Shown: piece by piece, positions 50,897-60,009 of the stretch
How positions within the stretch are numbered: the first letter of the stretch is position 1
Layout of the letters: each line of letters opens with the position of its first letter
Source of the DNA: Mucilaginibacter sp.
GTDB lineage: Bacteria > Bacteroidota > Bacteroidia > Sphingobacteriales > Sphingobacteriaceae
Assembly: GCA_030445275.1 (NCBI GenBank)
Contig: JAUCSE010000081.1
Span: 1-64,000, forward strand
Reading direction: 5' to 3'
DNA: 64,000 nt
Made by a program: the position numbers and the translations under genes
The notes under the pieces: generated by a model
Databases searched by the model: none
The model's input: only the letters and a program-made list of their open reading frames with translations
What the model was told of the DNA's origin: nothing

Positions 50897-51934
50897 ATGA
50901 ATCATATGAACACAGCTAAGTACTACCCAATCCTTAAAGCCCTAAAATTAAGCTTTTTATGCATACTCTTAGTTTTTGTGGTAGCTGGATGTGCTGCGCA
51001 ATCTACACCATCACGTTCTCTGCTTGCGCTTTCAAAAGGCGATCATATCCTGGCTATCATTGACCCGGTTACGCTGAAGGTTATTGCACGTATTCCGGTG
51101 GGTTCTGATCCCCATGAGGTTATAGCCTCGGCCGATGGGAAAACGGCCTATGTTTCAATATACGGTGGTGGGAGCCTGCATGAACTTAGTGTGATAGATC
51201 TTGTAGCGCAAAAGCCCTTGCCTGCTTTAGATACCAGGCCACTGATGGGGCCGCATGGCTTAACGTTTGTTAATGGTAAGGTATGGTTCTCGGCAGAAGG
51301 TTCTAAAGCTGTTGGCCGCTATGATCCGGCAACTGGTAAATTTGACTGGGCCATGGGAACAGGCGAGGACAGAACGCATATGATCTACGTAACCGGCGAT
51401 GGGAAAAAGGTATACACCACCAATGTATCGGCAGGAACAGTAAGTATTTTGGAGGATAAGCAGCTTAAGTCAACGGGTTCGTATCAGGAATGGGTACAGA
51501 CGGTTATTCCGGTGGCCAAAGGTTCAGAGGGGTTTGATGTGTCGCCAGATGGTCGTGAATTGTGGACCGCTGGTGCCGCCGACGGAACTATTTCCATCAT
51601 CGATATTTCCGCCAAAAAAGTGAGCAGTAAAATTGACGCGAAGGCGTTGGGAGCCAACCGGCTTACTTTTACACCCGATGGCAAGCGGGTACTGATCACG
51701 AGCCTGAAAACCGGCGATCTGTTTATTTATGATGTGGCATCACATCAGGAAGTGAAGCGCCTCAATACCGGTCATGGTGCGGCGGGTATTCTGATCGATG
51801 ATGATGGATCACGTGCGTTTATCGGCTGCACAGGCGATAACTATGTGGCGGTGATAGACCTCAAGACGTTAGAAGTAACTGGGCATATTGATATACGCGG
51901 TGCAGACGGCCTGGCCTGGGCGGTTAGGCCTTAG
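50897..51934 (+). CDS. YncE/YVTN beta-propeller lipoprotein
   Basis: The 345-residue protein has a lipobox (VVAGCAAQ) and a seven-bladed YVTN/YncE-type propeller. Blades have sequences such as ILAIIDPVTLKVIARIPVGSDPHEVIASADGKTAYVS, KVYTTNVSAGTVSIL, RELWTAGAADGTISIIDI and RAFIGCTGDNYVAVIDLKTLEV. Such propellers bind ligands or partner proteins in the periplasm; the exact role is unknown. An alternative start lies three codons inside (50906). Confidence 0.88.
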   Translation: MNHMNTAKYYPILKALKLSFLCILLVFVVAGCAAQSTPSRSLLALSKGDHILAIIDPVTLKVIARIPVGSDPHEVIASADGKTAYVSIYGGGSLHELSVIDLVAQKPLPALDTRPLMGPHGLTFVNGKVWFSAEGSKAVGRYDPATGKFDWAMGTGEDRTHMIYVTGDGKKVYTTNVSAGTVSILEDKQLKSTGSYQEWVQTVIPVAKGSEGFDVSPDGRELWTAGAADGTISIIDISAKKVSSKIDAKALGANRLTFTPDGKRVLITSLKTGDLFIYDVASHQEVKRLNTGHGAAGILIDDDGSRAFIGCTGDNYVAVIDLKTLEVTGHIDIRGADGLAWAVRP

Positions 51935-51983
51935 TATTATGATGTCGACTTAGCCAGAGTTGAACAAAAAATTATTGTTATAC

Positions 51984-52442
51984 CTATAAATCGCCGCATA
52001 CAAAGGGTTCTTTAGTCAATGGCTTACGCGCTAAAAGAGCAGGCTTTATACTGCTTTGATACACGAACGAAGCAACAATAATTGAGGCTTGTTTAAGGTC
52101 GTCAATCTGCAGGTGGTCATAACTATCCATATTACTGTGATGGGTGTGTGTTATATAATCAAGAGGATCTTGCATAAACTCAAAAGCAGGGATACCAGCC
52201 CAATCAAAAGATTCGTGATCAGTTGCGCCTGTATTTTTTATAGTAACCGTACTTGCACCTGAATCGTGAAATGGTTTGAACCATTCCGTAAAAATGGGTA
52301 TAACGGCTGTATTGTTTTGGGCAAATATCCCTCGGATTTTACCAGAACCATTATCGAGGTTAAAGTAAGCTGATATTTTAGCCTGTTCTGGTTTTAGCGT
52401 ATATTTTTGGGCATCCATGAAATGTTGTTGTACATACTTGTA
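51984..52442 (-). pseudogene. C-terminal fragment of an M28-family aminopeptidase
   Basis: The minus-strand frame encodes only the last third of an M28 peptidase. It runs from about YKYVQQHFMDAQKYTLKPEQ through KISAYFNLDNGSGKIRGIFAQ, TGATDHESFDWAGIPAFEF and DYITHTHHSNMDSYDHLQ to the stop. The zinc-ligand His in THHSNMD is kept, but the N-terminal two thirds with the other ligands are missing. Homology stops near 52442, where a piece of mqo begins on the other strand. An intact enzyme cannot be made. Confidence 0.85.
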
Positions 52443-52796
52443 GGAATAGTAATGGAAGGTCGTGATCCTAACGAAGTTGTGGCAGCAACCAGGATGCAAA
52501 CAGGAACAGATGTGGATTATGGCGCGTTGACACGCAATTTGCTAAACTATTTTAAAGGAAAAGCCAACGTATCTATTCATTATCATCACCGTGTTCATGA
52601 CCTGGAACGGGAAGGTTCAAACTGGTCGGTAAAGATCAGGAATGAGGCAACTGGTAATCACCATAGTGTTAATGCAAATTTTGTATTTATTGGTGCAGGG
52701 GGCGGGTCATTACCGCTGCTGCAAAAATCAGGTATTCCTGAGGCTAATGGCTATGCCGGTTTCCCAGTTAGCGGGGTTTGGCTCCGTTGTGAATAA
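52443..52796 (+). pseudogene. mqo: Internal fragment of malate:quinone oxidoreductase
   Basis: The frame encodes about 118 residues matching the middle of Mqo: VMEGRDPNEVVAATRMQTGTDV, NYGALT-like DYGALTRNLLNYF, NFVFIGAGGGSLPLLQKSGIPEANGYAGFPVSG. Mqo is about 490-500 residues; both ends are absent. On the left it adjoins the M28 fragment, and on the right a stop (TAA at 52794-52796) follows GVWLRCE just where homology ends. It is not functional on its own. Confidence 0.88.
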
Positions 52797-52800
52797 CTAG

Positions 52801-53736
52801 ATCTATATTGGCAATAATCAGGTTTATAATTGTAATACAGGTTACAGTGAGGGGCTTACGCTGTCTGGTAATGTGGAGATTTTTCTTATCGAAAACAATA
52901 TCGTTCATGACATACCCAATATTGGTATAGATATGACAGGCCATTATTCATGGACAGGAGCGCCGGCTGCAGTTAATTATGCCCGTTCTGGGAACGTAAG
53001 ACATAACACGGTTTATAATTGCGTTTCTCAGGTTGCAACTTCCGGCGGGATTTACGTAGATGGAGGCGCTTATATCAATATTGAAGGCAATACCACTTAT
53101 GGTAACGGCGTAGGGATTACTATTGGCTGCGAGAACAATAATTACAATGCAGACAACATTAACATTCGCGATAATCTTATTTACAACAATATCAACGCAG
53201 GAATATTGATAGGTTCAAATCAGTCTAACGGAAAAGTTACCAATTCGACGGTTTCTAATAATTCTTTCTTCAAGAATGTTTCTGCCGGAGGGTATGACGG
53301 TGAGATAGATATCCAAAATACCGACCATTTAAACATCATTAACAATATTGTGCAATCGAGGAGTAATGTTGTAGTGATTGCCCTGTTGAATTATACATCC
53401 ACTAACCTAACCATGGATTATAATAATAATTATTCAGCATCGGGCACCTCAAACACGATAACGTTTGACTGGGGAGGGATCAATACTCAAGGCTACTATT
53501 CATTGGCTTCTTTTCAATCTGCGTTGGGTTTAGATGCGCATTCCATGTACGCGTTACCAGGATTCACAACAGCGAGCCTGCCTACACCTAATCTTCATCT
53601 GTTGAGTTCAGCAACAGCTTGTATCAATAAAGGTCTGCCGTCTTTTATCGCAGCATCAGGCGAGTATGATATAGACAGCCAGACAAGAGTACAAAACTCC
53701 CGGGTTGATATCGGAGCTGACGAAAAACCTTATTAG
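52801..53736 (+). pseudogene. N-terminally truncated right-handed parallel beta-helix protein
   Basis: From 52801, directly after an in-frame TAG, 311 codons encode beta-helix rungs: IYIGNNQVYNCNTG, LIENNIVHDIPNIGIDMTG, VRHNTVYNC and NIRDNLIYNNINAGILIG. The C-terminus DIDSQTRVQNSRVDIGADE is typical of pectate-lyase-like/choice-of-anchor proteins. No signal peptide or start precedes it (first ATG at 52873, inside a rung), so the 5' part has been lost. A protein from 52873 (287 residues) could be made but would be cytosolic and incomplete. Confidence 0.8.
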
Positions 53737-53844
53737 AATTTATTATAATGATACAGCGGTCTGCAAGCGGGGCAATTGATATATCCCGTTGGAACAACAG
53801 AACGAAGCGACCTTTCTAATATGACACATTGACAATTAGTTAGG

Positions 53845-53894
53845 ACGGGAAAAACGGAAAAGATAGCAAGTCATTGCGGTTTTTCCCGTTTTTT
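53845..53894 (+). terminator. Rho-independent terminator after the beta-helix fragment
   Basis: ACGGGAAAAAC (53845-53855) pairs with GTTTTTCCCGT (53879-53889), followed by a T-run to 53894. It is the probable original terminator of the beta-helix gene. Confidence 0.8.
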
Positions 53895-53965
53895 ACTTGA
53901 TTGTACGGGGGCATAAACAATTAATCCCTCTTCCGTTTTATCTACTTGTTCAAGCAACACGATAG

Positions 53966-55024
53966 CTACAGCCATTTGCTAAACCAATCCAGTGTCATAT
54001 TAAAATGTTCAGGTGTGGAGGTATGGAATAGATTTTGGGTTATATCACGACTGATTTTGCTGGTCGCGTTTTTGGAGCTGTAAGCCTGCACGGCCGATGC
54101 ATAAGCGATGTTTGCGCCGGGCAGCGGACAATTTGGATCGTTTTCGGTGCCGACCACTAGCAGTGCCCGTGGTGCCATCAGCCGCAGTAATGACGGGCAG
54201 TCAAATTCGCCGGTAATATGGGGTAGCAATTTATCCCACACCGCCTTTACGTTCCGTTTGTTTAAGGTCGAATCGCCCAGGTCTTTAGCGGCTTGAAGAT
54301 GTGCACCTTGGATCGTACCAGCACGTCCCTGCCACCTATCATTAGCTAAGGACCATTTAAAGCTTTGTACCGAAATATCCAACACGATCACTTTGATCCG
54401 TTGATCTGCCGATGCGGCAAGCCATGTTTCTATACCGCCCATGGAGATGCCACCCATTCCTAGGCGATTAGGGTCAACGTCAGGCCTGCTGACTAGGTAA
54501 TCGGTCACTCGCCATAGGTCAAATGCGGTATCGAACAAAAAGGGGTGGGTTTGATGGGCTTTGTCTTTATTTTCCCAGGCAGCGGTTGCGGCGGCCACAT
54601 ATTCCGTTGAGCCATGTGCGCCCCCGGCAATCCGTTCACCATGAAAGCGGGCATCAATAGAAACGCCTATAATACCTCTTTTGACCAGCTGGTACAGGAT
54701 CTTTTTGTTATCCTCTTTTCTGCCACCCGTGCCGTGTAGAAAAATAACAGCAGGGTATGACTTGGCTCCCGTAGACGGTTTATAAATCAGGATGGGTACC
54801 CGTTCGGTCTTTTCGCTGTAAATAAAACCGTGCTCAACTATAACCGAATCTGTTTTGGTTACTTCGAAAGAAGGGTTTAGCGGGACGCGTGGCCTCTCCA
54901 GCAGCTTTTTAAAATCAGCCGCCACTTGATTGGTGGGAGGATAATTTATTTGCTGTGCAGCTGAAAGCAGCGTGCACAGCAATAACAGCACGCTACTGCA
55001 AAATGCCTTGATCTTAAACAGCAT
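53966..55024 (-). CDS. Secreted alpha/beta hydrolase (acetyl-xylan-esterase/DLH-like)
   Basis: The 352-residue protein has a signal peptide (LLSAAQQ) and an alpha/beta-hydrolase fold: VIFLHGTGGRKED (oxyanion loop) and GMGGISMGGIETW with the nucleophile Ser194. VVGTENDPNCPLPG is the probable acid Asp and TPEHFN near the C-terminus the likely His. It should cleave esters on carbohydrates or small molecules in the periplasm. It is monocistronic. Confidence 0.85.
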   Translation of the reverse strand: MLFKIKAFCSSVLLLLCTLLSAAQQINYPPTNQVAADFKKLLERPRVPLNPSFEVTKTDSVIVEHGFIYSEKTERVPILIYKPSTGAKSYPAVIFLHGTGGRKEDNKKILYQLVKRGIIGVSIDARFHGERIAGGAHGSTEYVAAATAAWENKDKAHQTHPFLFDTAFDLWRVTDYLVSRPDVDPNRLGMGGISMGGIETWLAASADQRIKVIVLDISVQSFKWSLANDRWQGRAGTIQGAHLQAAKDLGDSTLNKRNVKAVWDKLLPHITGEFDCPSLLRLMAPRALLVVGTENDPNCPLPGANIAYASAVQAYSSKNATSKISRDITQNLFHTSTPEHFNMTLDWFSKWL

Positions 55025-55118
55025 ATTGGGATAGATTTACTGGTACAAGGTATAAAACATAGTGTTTAATCATTGTAACAATATGAATATATCAGGAGCG
55101 GAGCGGGCAGGACAAGAT

Positions 55119-56312
55119 TTACCTAAAAGCCCGGGTAATGGCTTCCAGATAAACCGGGTGATTTGATTTTTTAAGGTCAATATCCCGGCATTGGTTGAAC
55201 TGGACGAACGCTTTCAGGGCCGTTATGATTTTCTCGAGCATGGCTTCGTTCAGTTCCACGGCTTCGAAGTGCAGGTTATGGACGACCAGCAGTTTTTGTT
55301 TTCGGTCAGCCTTAGCATCCATCCTGGCGACGAAGGTGTCACCCAGCAGTACCGGCAGGCAGAAATACCCGTACTTTCGCTTGGCGGCGGGTACAAAACA
55401 TTCGATCTGGTAATCGAAGCTGAAAAAGTCCCTTAAGCGGTGGCGGAAGACATTCAGAATATCGAAAGGGGATAGGATGAAGGCCTCACCTGATAATTCG
55501 ATAGCTATTGGCTGATGGGGCAGCATATAGAGCGGTGCGCTTTTCAACCCTTCGACTAGTACGGTCCGTACTTCGCCTTCTGCGAGCATCCTGGCCAGTT
55601 CCTGTTTAATCAGGTTTCCTTTGACGAAACGCGCGCGCCAGGCCATCTCTTTCGCGTAGGCAATGCCGAGTGCGCCCAGCGTACGCCTGATGACGAAACG
55701 CGCGTATTCTTCTGCTGTTGGTAAGGTAAGGTCAGTATCTGTCGGTATCAGGTTCAGGGGTAAGTCATACACTTTATGAAAAGCTTTGGTGCGGGTGATC
55801 ATCAGTTTCCCCTCCAGGTACAGTCGTTCAAGAGCCACTTTGGCCGGCCGCCAGTCCCACCAGCCGGAGCTGGCTTCCTGCCGGTCGTTCTCAAAATCGC
55901 CGACCATCAGGGGGCCTTCGCGCTCCACCCGGTCCAGCACTTGCTGCATGAGTCGGGTCTCCGCCGGTGCCAGAGGTTTCCTGGTCACTAAAAAACTTTC
56001 CTTGACGGGTAGCGAAAAGCGGAAGTCATGCATCGGGAGGTAACCTGCGTCGGAGGTGAAATATTCAAAGATGCGGCCGTCTTCAATGAGCTCTGCCAGC
56101 CAGCCCGGCTCATAGTTTGGGATGCGCGCGGCAATAACCTGGTGATGTGCCCGCTCCACCACGTAATTGGTATCGAGCTGAACAAAACCCAGATGATCGA
56201 TCAGCATGTAAACAGCCTCGATGCCGGTTCCGAACTGTGCCTTTCCGGCCAGTCCGGCTGCATACAGGATGATCTTACGGGCTTGCGATCCGGAAAGGAG
56301 TAGTGGTTCCAT
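55119..56312 (-). CDS. AlkZ/YcaQ-like winged-helix DNA glycosylase family protein
   Basis: The 397-residue protein is of the HTH_42 family: tandem winged helices and the catalytic-type QLD motif (45-47) in HLGFVQLDTNYVVERAHHQV. SDAGYLPMHDFRFSLP and ALGIAYAKEMAWRARFVKGNL follow. AlkZ/YcaQ enzymes excise crosslinked or alkylated guanines; many family members sit in biosynthetic clusters or are stand-alone repair proteins. The gene is visibly richer in GC (over 60% in several 60-bp stretches) than its neighbours, suggesting acquisition by transfer. Confidence 0.85.
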   Translation of the reverse strand: MEPLLLSGSQARKIILYAAGLAGKAQFGTGIEAVYMLIDHLGFVQLDTNYVVERAHHQVIAARIPNYEPGWLAELIEDGRIFEYFTSDAGYLPMHDFRFSLPVKESFLVTRKPLAPAETRLMQQVLDRVEREGPLMVGDFENDRQEASSGWWDWRPAKVALERLYLEGKLMITRTKAFHKVYDLPLNLIPTDTDLTLPTAEEYARFVIRRTLGALGIAYAKEMAWRARFVKGNLIKQELARMLAEGEVRTVLVEGLKSAPLYMLPHQPIAIELSGEAFILSPFDILNVFRHRLRDFFSFDYQIECFVPAAKRKYGYFCLPVLLGDTFVARMDAKADRKQKLLVVHNLHFEAVELNEAMLEKIITALKAFVQFNQCRDIDLKKSNHPVYLEAITRAFR

Positions 56313-56453
56313 GGCAGCAAAATAATAAATATTTCGGCAGTTATCTCAAAGATTGCCAGCAAAGGTAAATTGCATCCCGATTAATTAAGTATGAAACTAA
56401 AGCCGGGAGCAATATAAGATTCTTGAATAAGTGATGCTTTATTTAGTTAATGA

Positions 56454-57107
56454 TTAATTACCTGATAATGCCACGATCGTAATCAGAGTAAGAATAATTA
56501 AGGATATGACCAGGTTTTTTGTAAAAAAACAGAACCGCTTTTCGGTAGCGCCTGAGGCGATCAAGTTGGTTTTTAATAACTCCATTTGTGTTTCGTTATA
56601 AGCCTTTTCTTTTTGGAGAATTTTAGTGTTTTTAAACTTTTTGTTATCCTGCGATGTGACTGGATAAACAATCCAAACACTTCCCGCCGCCGCTTGAAGA
56701 TAGATCAAATTAATGCCAGGGGATAGTTTTTTAAATTGATAGTATGATACAGCTATAGGTTTGTCATCAATCAAAACGCCATTATACCAGGTAAGCGCTT
56801 TTCGTGCCCAGGCAAAATACAGGAAGGTGCCTAAAACGATAGCCGGCCCGCTCATAAAGGCCACGGAGTTACCAAAAAAGTCATTTACCGCGCGTGCATC
56901 AGCTGCAAGTTTAGGAATAGTACAGTGGGTAGCCATTTCGCAAACAAAGACCAGGATGAATACCCAGCAAAGCAGGGAGAACGCTAAAAAAGCGATCCGC
57001 AGATTGCCGCACTTTAATAAAGGCTGGGCGCGTTTTCGCCGGGAATAACAGTTGAAGCATTGTAGATCATATATGTTATATGGTAATCCAGGATAGGTTC
57101 CATTCAA
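56454..57107 (-). CDS. Hypothetical membrane protein
   Basis: The 217-residue protein starts with a Cys-containing segment (LQCFNCYSRRKRAQPLLKCGN), then has membrane helices near 37-57, 80-101 and 195-215. Between the last two lies a cytoplasmic-looking domain rich in Lys. Not recognised. It is divergent from the small secreted protein gene at 57143, 35 bp away. Confidence 0.65.
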   Translation of the reverse strand: MNGTYPGLPYNIYDLQCFNCYSRRKRAQPLLKCGNLRIAFLAFSLLCWVFILVFVCEMATHCTIPKLAADARAVNDFFGNSVAFMSGPAIVLGTFLYFAWARKALTWYNGVLIDDKPIAVSYYQFKKLSPGINLIYLQAAAGSVWIVYPVTSQDNKKFKNTKILQKEKAYNETQMELLKTNLIASGATEKRFCFFTKNLVISLIILTLITIVALSGN

Positions 57108-57142
57108 AACAAAAACGGGGTAAAAAGGTTTGATATAATCAT

Positions 57143-57550
57143 ATGCTCAAACTGTTATATATTCTGAGTTTTATTTTTATGACTGATTTTTGTTTTGCGC
57201 AGCTACGCGTAAATGCAAAAGCCGAACTCAAAACTTCAAAAAGAATATTTGAAGGCAGTTGGGTGAACAAAAAAGCACAAAGACACCTGACTATTTCATT
57301 TGATAACCAGGATTATGCGACCATCAATGACTGGCATGGCAAATGGAGCCAGGACAATAATACTATTGATGCCTATAAAGCATTTGTACACCAGGGAAAG
57401 CTGGTGATGCCCGAAGACAAGACAGACCTGCGCTGTCCCTATTGTGAGATCGTTAGAAAAGGAACTGCTATTTTATATCGTTGTAGGGAAATAGATAGTA
57501 ACAATAAGCGGTTTGTTGAAAATATCCTGTTCCTAAGGGAAAAAAACTAA
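57143..57550 (+). CDS. Hypothetical small secreted protein
   Basis: The 135-residue protein has a signal peptide (MLKLLYILSFIF... CFAQ) and a beta-rich mature part (IFEGSWVNKKAQRHLTISFDNQDYATINDW). A Cys pair occurs in DLRCPYCEIV and another Cys in LYRCREID, so a disulfide is possible. The pattern recalls small lipocalin-like Bacteroidota proteins; function unknown. Confidence 0.75.
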   Translation: MLKLLYILSFIFMTDFCFAQLRVNAKAELKTSKRIFEGSWVNKKAQRHLTISFDNQDYATINDWHGKWSQDNNTIDAYKAFVHQGKLVMPEDKTDLRCPYCEIVRKGTAILYRCREIDSNNKRFVENILFLREKN

Positions 57551-57639
57551 TCCAGCAAATCATTGATCTAATTTTTTCAGCCATCTGTACCCGTATTTGC
57601 CTGCTTGCCCTAAAAAGTATAAATAAAGACTCCAATTAT

Positions 57640-58389
57640 TTAAATCAATGCCATCCCTAAATTTCGCAAATGATCTATCCTGGGATTATCTGCTGGAAGG
57701 TCAGTTATCAATCCGCTTATATCCGTTAAATCACAGACTTTGTAATATTCTGTCAGGTTAAGCTTGGCACTATTTACCAGGGCAAATGTTTTGATTGAAT
57801 TTTTAATCATTCTTTGTTTAAGTTCGCCGTCTGGCTGGAATACAGCTGTGATACCAAAATCCTTGTGTAACGCGCACGTACCCATAAAGTATAGGTCGGC
57901 AACGAAATTGTTCACTTCCGAGCAGGCCCGCTCTCCAGTGTTTATCTCCGTTTTTTTGTCATATAAGCCACCAAGAATAATTAGTTCAATTCCTTTAAAA
58001 TTAGATATAATTGGCACTAACGCAAGATTATTAGTTATTAAACGAAAGTTAGAATTTGACGGCAGGTTCTGCGCGATTGCACAAATTGTCGTCCCTCCGT
58101 CCATAAATATTGTTTGTCCATTTTTGATGAACTGCTGCGCTTTCAGGCCGATCAGATTCTTTTCTTCAGAAAAATAATCTATCCTATCATGAAAAGTAAG
58201 TGGGTTTTTGGACTGCGAGATGGCACCTCCACGCACCTTTATTAATAATCCATTATTGTGCAGCGCATCTATATCTCTTCTTATAGTATCTTCAGAAACT
58301 TTCAATTCTGAGGATAAGGAATCGAACGCAACCTTTCCTCTTGCTTTCAAAGCGGCAAGAATATGACTAAACCTTTCTTCTTTTAACAT
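57640..58389 (-). CDS. DeoR/GlpR-family transcriptional regulator
   Basis: The 249-residue protein has the DeoR winged helix (VAFDSLSSELKVSEDTIRRDIDAL, about 19-42) and the sugar-phosphate sensor (IFMDGGTTICAIAQNL, LGGLYDKKTEINTG, FMGTCALHKDFGITAVFQPDGELKQRMI). It follows the MFS transporter gene by 157 bp on the same strand. A perfect 40-bp palindrome just before that transporter is its most obvious candidate operator. Confidence 0.9.
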   Translation of the reverse strand: MLKEERFSHILAALKARGKVAFDSLSSELKVSEDTIRRDIDALHNNGLLIKVRGGAISQSKNPLTFHDRIDYFSEEKNLIGLKAQQFIKNGQTIFMDGGTTICAIAQNLPSNSNFRLITNNLALVPIISNFKGIELIILGGLYDKKTEINTGERACSEVNNFVADLYFMGTCALHKDFGITAVFQPDGELKQRMIKNSIKTFALVNSAKLNLTEYYKVCDLTDISGLITDLPADNPRIDHLRNLGMALI

Positions 58390-58546
58390 TTTCTAGATAA
58401 ATAACAAATATAGTATTAGCAACGGTTTTGAGAAAAATGATATTCGTGTTTCAGCTGCCTGCTAATTATAAGTTTAGTTTGGTAGAGGTATTGAATTAAT
58501 AAATGTAACCTTAGCCTGTTTTTTGCTTCAACTAAATTTTCTTTAA

Positions 58547-59764
58547 TTATTTAGGTAATCGGTTATCTGTTGTTTTCTTAAACCAGTAAGAAACACCGAC
58601 TACAAATAGAAGAAATCCAGTAAATCCGAGAGCCACCGGAAGGGAGGTATGATGGGCAATAAAACCTAATGTAGCAGGACCAGCCAATTGGCCTGAATAA
58701 CCAAAAGTGGCAATGGCTGCAATTGCTGCCGTAGAAGAAATATTTTTAAGCCGCCCGGCTTCGCTGAAAAATACAGGAACGATGTTAGCCGCTCCAATGC
58801 CTAACAAAACAAATCCTAACAGGGCACTAAAAAGCCAGGGAGTTAGAACAACCATAAAAAGTCCGGTCGCTGCTGTTAAACTTCCATAGACGACAACTTT
58901 TTTGCCGTTCAGCCGGGCAACAATTTTGTCGCCCAGTAAACGCATAGTGGCCATAGCAACGGAAAAAGCTGCATAACCAATGCCTGCAAAAGCCAGGTTA
59001 ACACCCCTGTTTTCTTTTAGAAAGACCGCACTCCAGTCAAGCATTGCTCCTTCAGAAAGAAAAACGGCAAAGCACATCAGCCCTAAATAGATAATACTCC
59101 CTTTTAACCATTGCCGGTTGACCTTGGGATTAGCGTGAGATTTTTTTTCTGAATGAAACTGGTCACTTATTTCTTTTTCATACAATGCTGTTAACAATGA
59201 ACGGTATTGTGTACCTACAATGAGTAAAAGCATAGTGGATATTGTAACTGCCGCAATGACTGGAGAAAGGCCTAATTTAATCAGGAAACCCAATCCAAGG
59301 GAACCTAACAACCCGCCAACACTAAATAGACCATGCAAGGATGACATAATAGGTTTCCCGATGATGTTCTGAATCTGAACGCCATGAGCATTCATTGCCA
59401 CATCAACAGTACCAATTGCTGAACCAAATATAAAAAGGATTAAACCCAGTGAAATTACCGTATCCATCCATAACAATAATGGCAGAGTAATAGCAACTAC
59501 AATAGCGGCTATCATAATGATTATTCTGCTTCCAAACCTGGATATTAAAATACCGGTAAGTGGCATCATAGAGAGGGCTCCAGCCCCCAGCAATAGCAGC
59601 AGTAATCCCAAATCGCCATCATTTAATGAAAGCCTGTCCTTCGCAAAAGGCACCATAATTGCCCAACTTGAAATGCCAAGCCCACAAATAAGAAAAATTG
59701 CTTGTGTTGCTGTTTTGGATTTTTTAATATTCCCCACTGCGGAAATTTGCGTACTTAATAACAT
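58547..59764 (-). CDS. MFS transporter
   Basis: The 405-residue protein has twelve predicted membrane helices. The family-typical MFS loop motif after helix 2 reads GILISRFGSRIIIMI and resembles YbjJ-type and sugar transporters. It probably imports a sugar or related small molecule and is encoded between a DeoR regulator and a Tat-exported TIM-barrel protein. The start ATG (complement 59762-59764) touches a 40-bp palindrome, so the mRNA may be leaderless or start at the GTG codon 10. Confidence 0.88.
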   Translation of the reverse strand: MLLSTQISAVGNIKKSKTATQAIFLICGLGISSWAIMVPFAKDRLSLNDGDLGLLLLLLGAGALSMMPLTGILISRFGSRIIIMIAAIVVAITLPLLLWMDTVISLGLILFIFGSAIGTVDVAMNAHGVQIQNIIGKPIMSSLHGLFSVGGLLGSLGLGFLIKLGLSPVIAAVTISTMLLLIVGTQYRSLLTALYEKEISDQFHSEKKSHANPKVNRQWLKGSIIYLGLMCFAVFLSEGAMLDWSAVFLKENRGVNLAFAGIGYAAFSVAMATMRLLGDKIVARLNGKKVVVYGSLTAATGLFMVVLTPWLFSALLGFVLLGIGAANIVPVFFSEAGRLKNISSTAAIAAIATFGYSGQLAGPATLGFIAHHTSLPVALGFTGFLLFVVGVSYWFKKTTDNRLPK

Positions 59765-59802
59765 TTTGCAATTATATGCAATATTGCATATAATTGCAAA
59801 AT
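59763..59802. promoter_or_regulatory. Perfect 40-bp palindrome overlapping the MFS promoter and start codon
   Basis: The left half 59763-59782 (ATTTTGCAATTATATGCAAT) is the exact reverse complement of the right half 59783-59802. It contains four TGCAA/TTGCA half-sites with 10-bp spacing inside each arm. On the minus strand TTG stands 20 bp before TATAATTG, one mismatch from TAnnTTTG, so a promoter lies inside the palindrome. A DeoR-type repressor is a plausible ligand. Confidence 0.75.
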
Positions 59803-60009
59803 AAAAAATACATTATAAAAAAATCAGGTGTTCTTATGTGGGGGCTTTGTTGTGATATGCGGGGGATTTTTGTCTTGCAGTAATTCAGATAGGCTAAGTA
59901 CTCTTGCAGAGAAGGAAATGTTTAATTGCTGCTCCCCATTCAAATTACGCAACTCAGCTGGAATAATTTTTAACGAGCCTTAAATAACTTAATGGTAAAA
60001 GCGAATCGT

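Noticed and set aside
52407..52796. A complete 129-residue protein from the mqo-like frame
   Set aside because: It is only an internal piece of Mqo, with a few chance residues before the homology start and a stop at the homology end.
52798..52806. AGATCT at the mqo/beta-helix junction as a cloning-vector scar
   Set aside because: A single restriction-site hexamer is common by chance and no vector sequence is seen around it.
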